Part shown: in pieces, positions 56,209 through 64,000 of the stretch
How positions within the stretch are numbered: position 1 is the first letter of the stretch
Layout of the letters: the number at the start of each line of letters is the position of its first letter
Source: Hyphomicrobium_A sp963722495
Lineage (GTDB): Bacteria > Pseudomonadota > Alphaproteobacteria > Rhizobiales > Hyphomicrobiaceae
Direction: 5' to 3'
Assembly (NCBI GenBank): GCA_963722495.1
Contig: CAVRND010000027.1
Location: forward strand, 62,001-126,000
Length of the DNA: 64,000 nucleotides
The notes under the pieces: generated by a model
What the model was told of the DNA's origin: nothing
Seen by the model: the letters and a program-made list of their open reading frames with translations, nothing else
Database searches by the model: none
Position numbers and translations under genes: made by a program

Positions 56209-57581
56209 ATGGCCCCCATCGTCCGCTTCGCGCCGAGCCCCACGGGCCGACTTCACGTCGGCAACATCAGGACTGCGCTGCTCAACTGGCTGTTCGCGCG
56301 ACAGGCCGGCGGCGCCTTCTGGCTGCGCCTCGACGACACCGATCTGCAGCGATCGACGGAAGAGTTCGCCGACGGCATCCGCCACGACCTCGAATGGCTC
56401 GGTCTCGCGTGGACGCGCGAGGAGCGCCAGTCGGAGCGCACCGACCGCTACCTCGCCGCTGCCGAAAAGCTGAAGCAGCTCGGCCGGCTCTACGCCTGTT
56501 ACGAGACCGAGGACGAACTCGATCGCAAGCGCAAGCGCCAGCTCGCCCGCGGCCTGCCGCCGACCTACGACCGCGCCGGCCTCAAGCTCACCGAGGCCGA
56601 GCGCGCTGCCCTGGAGGCTGAGGGTCGCAAGCCGCACTGGCGCTTCCGTCTCGCCAACTCCGAGGACGGCCTGACGCCGCTGCCGACGATCGTGTCGTGG
56701 AACGATCTGATCCGCGGCGATCAGACCGTCGACGTCGGCTCGCTGTCCGATCCGGTCGTCATCCGCGCCGACGGCTCGTTCCTCTACACCTTCACCAGCG
56801 TCGTCGACGATGCCGAGTTCGGCATCACGCACGTCATCCGCGGCGAGGATCACGTCACCAACACCGGCGTGCAGGTGCAGCTGTTCGAAGCGCTGCAGGC
56901 CGACCCGCCCGCCTTCGGCCATCACAGCCTGCTCATCGGCGCCGACGGCGCACGCGCTGTCTAAACGGCTCGGCGCGCTGTCGATCGAGAGCCTGCGCGA
57001 AGCCGGGCTCGAGCCGTTGGCAGTCGCCAGCTACACGGCGCTGATCGGCACCTCGGATGCGATCGAGCCGCATGACCAGCCTCGACGAGCTCGCCAAGCT
57101 CTTCGCGTTCGACAAGATCTCCACCGCGCCGGCGCGCTTCGATCCCGACGAGCTGAAGACCCTCAACGCCAAGCTGCTGCATGCAACTGCCCTACGAGAG
57201 CGTCGCCGCGCGCCTTGAGCAGCGCGGCATCGACGGCGGTCCGGCGTTCTGGTCGGCCGTGCGCGGCAATCTATCGCGTGCTCGACGATGCCGGCGACCT
57301 GGTGGCGCATCGTCAGCGGCGCCACGCAGCCGCTCATCGAGGACCGCGAGCTGACCGACAAGGCCGCCGCGCTGCTGCCGCGACGAGCCGTGGGACGACA
57401 CGACCTGGGACACATGGATCGCGGCCCTCAAGGTCGCGAGCGGGCGCAAGGGGCGGGCGCTGTTCCATCCGCTGCGTTTGGCGCTGACCGGCCGCGAGGA
57501 TGGCCCCGAGCTCAAAGCTCCTGTTGCCGCTGATCGGCCGCGAGCGGGCGGAGGCGCGCCTGCTCGGCCGCGCCGGCCTGA
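56209..57581 (+). CDS. gltX: Glutamyl-tRNA synthetase (about eight frame changes)
   Basis: About 455 residues when corrected. Class I motifs: FAPSPTGRLHVGNIRTALLN (HIGH-like) and ALSKRLGALSIESLREAG (KMSKS-like). FGITHVIRGEDHVTNTGVQV is typical of GltX/GluQ. Frame changes near 56950, 57072, 57182, 57270, 57301, 57381, 57517 and 57571 each resolve by removing one base; the corrected frame ends at TGA 57579-57581. Some alphaproteobacteria have two GltX, one acting as tRNA-Gln charger, which this sequence alone cannot decide. Confidence 0.9.
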
Positions 57582-57588
57582 CGTCGCG

Positions 57589-58098
57589 TCAGTGCATGCT
57601 GTCGAGGTCGCCGCGCGCGCTGACCTTGCGCATGAAGGCGATGGGCATCTGGCGTCCCGACGGCAGGCCCCAGGTGCCGCGCCGCGTCTCGAGAAAGCCG
57701 AGCTCCTCGAAGAACCCCGCGGCATTGAGCGTCGCGCTCATCTCCAGCGCGCGATAGCCGGCGGCAAGCGCCTCGACCTCGAGGTATTCGGTCAGCCGCG
57801 TGCCGATGCCGTTGCCGCCGAACAGCGGATGCACGAACACGGCAAGAATGCGCGCCGTGGGGCTGCCGGCCTCGCCCGTGCTCCAGGCGGCGACGCCGAC
57901 CATCTCCGAGCCGACCCAGGCGCCAAAGGCGCGATTGCCGAGCAGCAGGTCGCCATAGTGCGGGCTGCGGACGAACTCGGCGAAGGCTTCGACATCGGCG
58001 GCCGAGTAGTGATCCTTGGCGCCGCGCGCGAATGCCGTGGCGATGACATAGCGTGCCGTCGACAGGTCATCGACGCTCAAGGCGCGCACCTCCAGCAT
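57589..58098 (-). CDS. GNAT family N-acetyltransferase
   Basis: 169 residues from ATG 58098 (MLEVRALSVDDLSTARYVIA). AcCoA-binding region AVFVHPLFGGNGIGTRLTEY (motif V.P.xRGxGIG), RALEMSATLNAAGFFEELGF. It ends seven bases past the gltX stop, convergent. The frame runs upstream into the neighbouring DUF2865 gene because of a frame change, so the two are not fused. Substrate unknown. Confidence 0.85.
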   Translation of the reverse strand: MLEVRALSVDDLSTARYVIATAFARGAKDHYSAADVEAFAEFVRSPHYGDLLLGNRAFGAWVGSEMVGVAAWSTGEAGSPTARILAVFVHPLFGGNGIGTRLTEYLEVEALAAGYRALEMSATLNAAGFFEELGFLETRRGTWGLPSGRQMPIAFMRKVSARGDLDSMH

Positions 58099-58153
58099 GG
58101 TGAGGAGACTGTCGGGAGTGGCGGCGTTCGAGCATCGGCGGCTATCCAGAATA

Positions 58154-59327
58154 TCAACCGAGCAAGGGACGCTGCTCAACGCGACTGCGTACGCCGTGGC
58201 GCCGCCTATTGTTGTTGTCCTCGCGCGTCGAAGTCCGAACGCGCTTCCCAGCCCGTCGTCGCATCCGTGCCCGGCGCGCTTGTCGGCTCCAGCCGGTGCA
58301 TCCGGCGCTTGGAATTCGGCCTCCTTGCAAGAGCAGCCGCGCACCAGCTCCTTGCGGTAGCGGAAGGCGGTCTTGAGGCTCGTGTAGGGCTGCTGCGAGC
58401 GGAAAGCGATCGACTGATCCATCGCCGCGCCGGGGTTCTGATAGTAGTACAGCTCGGCCGGCGCCGCGCACTTCGACTGGCAAGCTTCCGCGTCCTGCTC
58501 GAAGTGGCTCGGCAGCGTCGAGAAGCTCACCGGGAAGTAATAGCCGTCGCACAGGCGGACGCACACGGTGCGGTAGGTGGCGCCGGAATGCGTGCCGCCG
58601 AAGGGCGTCCAGCGGCCCGAGAAGCTGCTCTCGCCCTCGTCCTGCCAGATCGATGAGAGTCGCGCCGCCGCTGCGCTCGTAGCGGCGCGCCTCCTGCGTG
58701 TAGTTGGCGCCGCAGTTGTTGCGCGCCAGCTCGCGCACGATGTCGTCGCGATAGGACTGTCCGCCCGACGCGGCGATCTGCTGGCGCTGCGCCTCCAGCT
58801 CGCCGATCTTGCGCTTGGTGTCCTCGCGCTGCTGCGCGAGGTCGACGCAACGCGCGCGTGCGGCGCAGCGACTTGGAGAACAGGAAATACTCGTAGCAGT
58901 CGTAGCGCTCGAGGTCGGATTCGCTCTGCTCGTAGGCGTGCTCGACCTGGCGCAGCTCCGCCTCGATCGCCGGGAGCCGGTCGCGCGTCTGGCTGGAGCG
59001 GCTGCCTTCCTGGACGAGGCGCTGCTCGAGCTGCAGGCAGATGGGGTTCTTGGTCGACCAGTTGACGGGAGGGGCGGCCTGCAGTGGCGGCTCCTGGGCG
59101 CCCGGTGCGCGCGCCGCGGGCGGCTGCATCGTCGGCGGCTCGTCTTGCGCCGGCGGCGGCTCGCGGTAGACCGGCTCGTCGGGGACGGGGGCGCGATCAC
59201 GCTCCGCTCAGGCTCGGAATTGCTCCACGGCCACCAGCCCTGCGCGATCACCGGGCGAGGCAGCAAGCATCACGGCGGCCGCAATGGCAGCGCCGAGGGC
59301 ATGCCGCCGGGCACGTGCTTTACGCAT
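58154..59327 (-). CDS. DUF2865 domain protein (frame changes)
   Basis: Secreted or periplasmic protein of Hyphomicrobiales. Signal-like ALGAAIAAAVMLAASPGDRA, then GWWPWSNSEPERSVIAPP, a Pro-rich spacer, a coiled coil (LQLEQRLVQEGSRSSQTRDR, EAELRQVEHAYEQSESDLER), then the DUF2865 domain: VCVRLCDGYYFPVSFSTLPS, QDAEACQSKCAAPAELYYYQ and NPGAAMDQSIAFRSQQPYTS. At least four frame changes. The exact C-terminus is uncertain (58154 is the stop of one frame; the other runs into GNAT). Function unknown. Confidence 0.78.
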
Positions 59328-59711
59328 TCTCAATCTGTCCTGCCGTCGTGCATAGCGGGGGCGCATGTAGTGGCCAGCGGAACCCCTTCGCCGGACCGGT
59401 TGCGGTGCAACTATGGACACCAGCAGCTAGGGGGTCAATGCGGAGCAATTGGGGCGACGTGCCGCGCCATCGCGCGAGGAAAAACGCAAGTCCGTGGGCC
59501 GAGTTAACGCGCCCGCGCTTGACGAGGCGAGCCGATCTTGCGCATAACGGCGGCCATGAAGCGCAAGCTGCCCACACGCGCCGTCAATCTGTGCGGCATT
59601 ATCATTATTTCGAGCTAGCAATCATCGCTGGCGCGTGGCGCGCTTCTTTGCCTAAATCCTGAAGACAGAGAAACGCCCCGCCAGCGGCTCCTGGGAATAT
59701 TAGGGACCGTC

Positions 59712-61130
<1,419 letters not shown>

Positions 61131-61134
<4 letters not shown>

Positions 61135-61638
61135 CGCAAGAGCAGGTGACAGGCGCGGACGTGGAGCGGCGGCTGCCAGTGCGGCGCCGTGCGTTACAAG
61201 GTCGAGGGACCGCTCGACGAGGTGAGCGTCTGCTATTGCCGCATGTGCCAGAAGGCGACCGGCGGCGCCTTCGGGCTTTTCGTCAAGGTGGCCTACGACA
61301 AGATCACCTGGACGCGCGGCGAGCGCGAAGCGCTTCGCCAGCTCTCGAACACGGCAAGCGCGGCTTCTGCGAGAACTGCGGCACGCCGCTGACCTGGGAA
61401 TTCGAGCACTGGCTCGACGTCACCGTCGCCTCCTTCGACGAGGCGGCCAAGATCGAGCCGGTCGTGCAGATGGCGATGTCCGGGCAGTATTCCGTGGCTG
61501 TGGCGGCTCGATGCGATCGCCGTGCGCAATGGTGATGACGACCCGGAATACGCGAACTATCTGGCTTCGGTTGTCTCCAACCAGCACCCCGACCACGACA
61601 CGACGACATGGCCGCCGTCGGCAGGAGGCAAGCCATGA
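61131..61638 (+). CDS. GFA/CENP-V family Zn protein (frame changes)
   Basis: About 168 residues when corrected. Zinc motifs: GCQCGAVRYKVEGP, SVCYCRMCQKATGGAFG, then FCENCGTPLTWEFEHWLDVT and VASFDEAAKIEPVVQM. The family includes glutathione-dependent formaldehyde-activating enzyme; most members lack a proven activity. Start overlaps the cysS stop and stop overlaps the next gene start (both ATGA). Frame changes near 61175, 61340 and 61500. Confidence 0.8.
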
Positions 61639-61761
61639 GCGACGACTGGCACAAGGACACGCCCGAGCCGCGGCACTGGCTGTTCTACGTGCTGGTGAAG
61701 ATCGGCATCGCCGCTGTTCGCTTTCTGGCGTCGCCGGCGCGCAGCTCTCGGATATGTGTGA
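61635..61761 (+). CDS. Small membrane protein (one frame change)
   Basis: About 41 residues when one extra base near 61713 is removed: SDDWHKDTPEPRHWLFYVLV KIGIAA then FAFWRRRRAALGYV and TGA 61761. One hydrophobic helix flanked by a polar N-terminus and an Arg cluster, giving an N-out/C-in topology by the positive-inside rule. ATGA overlap with the GFA gene. Function unknown. Confidence 0.5.
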
Positions 61762-61765
61762 GTTC

Positions 61766-63395
61766 ATGATGAGCAAGGAACGGCTGTACCTGTTCGACAC
61801 GACGCTGCGCGACGGCGCGCAGACGACGGGCGTCGACTTCTCGGTGGAGGACAAGCGCCGCATCGCCGCCGTGCTCGACGAACTGGGCGTCGACTACATC
61901 GAGGGCGGCTATCCCCGGCGCCAACGCCACCGACACGCAATTCCTCGGCGAGCCCTCGCAGCTCAAGTCGGCGAAGCTCACCGCCTTCGGCATGACCAAG
62001 CGCGCCGGCCGCTCGGTGTCGAACGATCCCGGCTTGCAGGCGGTGCTCGGCTCGCGCGCCGACGCCATCTGCCTCGTCACCAAGTCGTGGGACTATCACG
62101 TGCGCGTCGCGCTCGGCATCTCGAACGAGGAGAACCTCGCAGGCGCTGCGAGCAGTCGGTGCAGCGCGGTCGTCGAGACGCGGCCGCGAGGCGATGATCG
62201 ACTGCGAGCACTTCTTCGACGGCTACAAGGGCAACCGCGACTACGCGCTCGCCGTGGCGCGCACCGCCTACGAGGCCGGCGCGCGCTGGGTCGTGCTGTG
62301 CGACACCAACGGCGGCACGCTGCCGCACGAGGTCGAGCGCATCGTCGCGCGAGGTGGCGAAGGTCGTGCCCGGCACGCACCTCGGCATCCACACCCACAA
62401 CGACACCGAGAACGCGGTCGCCAACACGCTGATGGCGGTGCGCGCCGGCGTGCGCCAGATCCAGGGCACGCTCAACGGCATCGGCGAGCGCTGCGGCAAC
62501 GCCAACCTCACCTCGATCATCCCGACGCTGCTGCTGAAGAGCGAGTTCGCCGAGCACTTCGCAGACCGGCGTCACGCCCGAGCGGCTGCGCACGCTGACG
62601 CACGCCAGCCGCATCCTCGACGAGGTGCTGAACCGCAAGCGCCCGACCGGCACGCGCCCTACGTCGGCGACGAGCGCGTTCGCGACCAAGGCCGGCATCC
62701 ACGCCTCGGCGATCCTCAAGGAGCCGGAGACCTACGAGCACGTCGCGCCCGAGAGCGTCGGCAACCAGCGCCATCTGCTCGTCTCCAAGCAGGCGCGGCA
62801 AGTCGAGCATCCTCGCCACCATCGAGCGGCTCGGCATCGCCGGTCGGCAAGGACGACAGCCGCGTCGCCAAGCTGCTCGACGAGGTGAAGACGCGCGAGG
62901 CCGTCGGGCTATTCCTACGAGGCGGCGGAAGCCTCGTTCGAGCTGCTGGCCCGGCGCACGCTGGAGAGCGTGCCGCGCTATTTCTCGGTCGACAGCTTCC
63001 GCGTCATGGTCGAGAAGCGCCACAACGCGCGCGGCAAGCTCGTCACCGTGTCGGAGGCGATCGTCAAGGTGTTCGTCAACGGCGACAACGAGCCGCTGTG
63101 GTCGGTCGGCGAGGGCAACGGCCCGGTCAACGCGCTCGACCGCGCGCTGCGCAAGGACCTCGGCCGCTACCAGAAGCACATCGAGGGCGTCGAGCTCGTC
63201 GACTACAAGGTGCGTATCCTGACGGGCGGCACCGAGGCCGTGACGCGCGTGCTGGTCGAGAGCCACGACACGACGTCAGCGGCGAGCGCTGGTTCACCGT
63301 CGGCGTGTCGCCCAACATCATCGACGCCAGCTTCGAGGCGCTGCTCGACTCGATCAACTACAAGCTGATGAAGGACAACGCCCAAGGCGGCGTGA
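61766..63395 (+). CDS. cimA: Citramalate synthase, CimA/2-isopropylmalate synthase family (about ten frame changes)
   Basis: About 540 residues when corrected. LFDTTLRDGAQTTGVDFSVE (metal Asp), DYIEGGYP, AFGMTKRAGRSV, DCEHFFDGYKGNRDYALAVA, VVLCDTNGGTLPHEVERIVA, GIHTHNDTENAVANTLMAVR with HxH, GTLNGIGERCGNANLTSIIP, and the regulatory domain DYKVRILTGGTEAVTRVLVE. This is the CimA type that condenses pyruvate and acetyl-CoA in threonine-independent isoleucine synthesis. Corrected frame ends at TGA 63393-63395. ATG 61766 or 61769. Confidence 0.9.
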
Positions 63396-63413
63396 TCACC
63401 GCTCTGGCGACCG

Positions 63414-64000
63414 TCAGCGGACGCCGCCCATCAGCTGCTTCAGCCACGGCACCAGCAGCAGCAGCGCCAGCGTCGCGACGCCGACCATCGCCGCCTGCTG
63501 CAGGAAGAAGATGGCCAGCGCCTGCGGATCGGTCGCCGTGTAGCCGCTGCCGAGGATGCCGGCGAGCTTGTTGCCCCACGCGGCGGCGAGGAACCACACG
63601 CCGAGCACGAGGCCGACGAGGTGCGGCGGCGCCAGTCGCGTCATGGTGCTGAGGCCGACCGGGCTGAGCGAGCAGCTCGCCCACCGTCTGCAGGAAGAAC
63701 AGCCCCACCAGCCACAGCGGGCTGACGCGGCCCTCGGCGGTCAGCATCGCCGCCGGCACCATCAGCAGGAACGACAGCCCGAGGAAGAACAGCCCGAAGG
63801 CGAACTTCGCCGGGCTCGACGGCTGATGCCTGCCGAGGCGCAGCCAGGCGAGAGCGAACAGCGGCGCCAGCATGATGACGAACAGCGAGTTGAGCGACTG
63901 GAACCACGCGGCAGGGAAGGGGAAGCCGCCGGCGCTGTTGCGCGTCAGCTCGATCGGCGAACAGGGCGATGGTGATGCCGGCCTGCTCGAAGATGGCCCA
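63414..64000 (-). CDS. POT/PTR family peptide transporter, C-terminal part (partial, frame changes)
   Basis: C-terminal portion, cut by the window end. Helices and motifs of the proton-dependent oligopeptide transporter family: WAIFEQAGITIALF, FPAAWFQSLNSLFVIMLAPL, FGLFFLGLSFLLMVPAAMLT, WLVGLFFLQTVGELL, LSPVGLSTMTRLAPPHLVGL and AAWGNKLAGILGSG. Frame changes near 63670 and 63960 each resolve by removing one base. Imports di- and tripeptides. Convergent with cimA. Confidence 0.85.

Overview
The window looks like a high-GC chromosome segment from an alphaproteobacterium of the order Hyphomicrobiales (rhizobial relatives; genus not resolved). Pointers are the 'DDCCADLEARIAELE' porin family, DUF2865, a pair of TIGR02281-type aspartic proteases, a DUF1289 protein, a PleC/PdhS-like kinase and a fused glutamine-dependent NadE. 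All identifications come from reading the sequence; no database search was possible.

Left part (1 to about 24.2 kb): accessory DNA of visibly lower GC. It starts with the end of an RTX protein, then a type I secretion operon (ABC ATPase, membrane-anchored RTX protein, membrane fusion protein) facing an orphan LuxR-type response regulator. Next is an envelope and osmotic-stress block: a small secreted protein, DUF421, a 56-aa proline-rich microprotein, a BON-MscS channel, DUF2254, an FNT-family channel, a membrane-anchored trehalose-6-phosphate synthase and two DUF5985 proteins behind a small winged-helix-like protein. After that come a benzoylformate decarboxylase-like TPP enzyme, a Tat-exported intradiol-dioxygenase-fold protein coupled to a ferric-reductase-like membrane protein, two secreted proteins of unknown function, a membrane-embedded alpha/beta hydrolase and a polytopic membrane protein. 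Three copies of a roughly 65-bp intergenic repeat occur only in this part.

Junction (about 24.1 to 24.4 kb): a 28-codon stub resembling the start of a phage-type integrase points away from dusA. A cluster of GTGCACA repeats follows, and the first codons of dusA are AT-richer than the rest of that gene. This fits a genomic island inserted into the 5' end of dusA, a known integration hotspot. The other end is not in the window.

Right part (24.4 to 64 kb): ordinary chromosomal genes. They include dusA, a TauE/SafE permease, phosphomannomutase/phosphoglucomutase, aspartic proteases, a sensor kinase, an MBL hydrolase, Lrp, MAPEG, YjbQ, a beta-hydroxyacid dehydrogenase, an ALS-like enzyme, a type III PLP decarboxylase, cspA, tRNA-Val(CAC), an RND exporter, gph, a succinate-semialdehyde dehydrogenase-like ALDH, rpiA, gor, an SDR, ybdK, class II DAHP synthase, nadE, a porin, gltX, GNAT, DUF2865, cysS, GFA, cimA and the end of a POT peptide transporter.

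Data quality matters here. Many genes at 24.4-29, 42-49, 50-51 and 54.6-64 kb are broken by frame changes that nearly all resolve as single extra bases, while genes between these patches are intact. I read this as uncorrected insertion errors and annotate the broken genes at full length. Real decay remains possible for the porin and for ybdK, which also has an in-frame amber codon.
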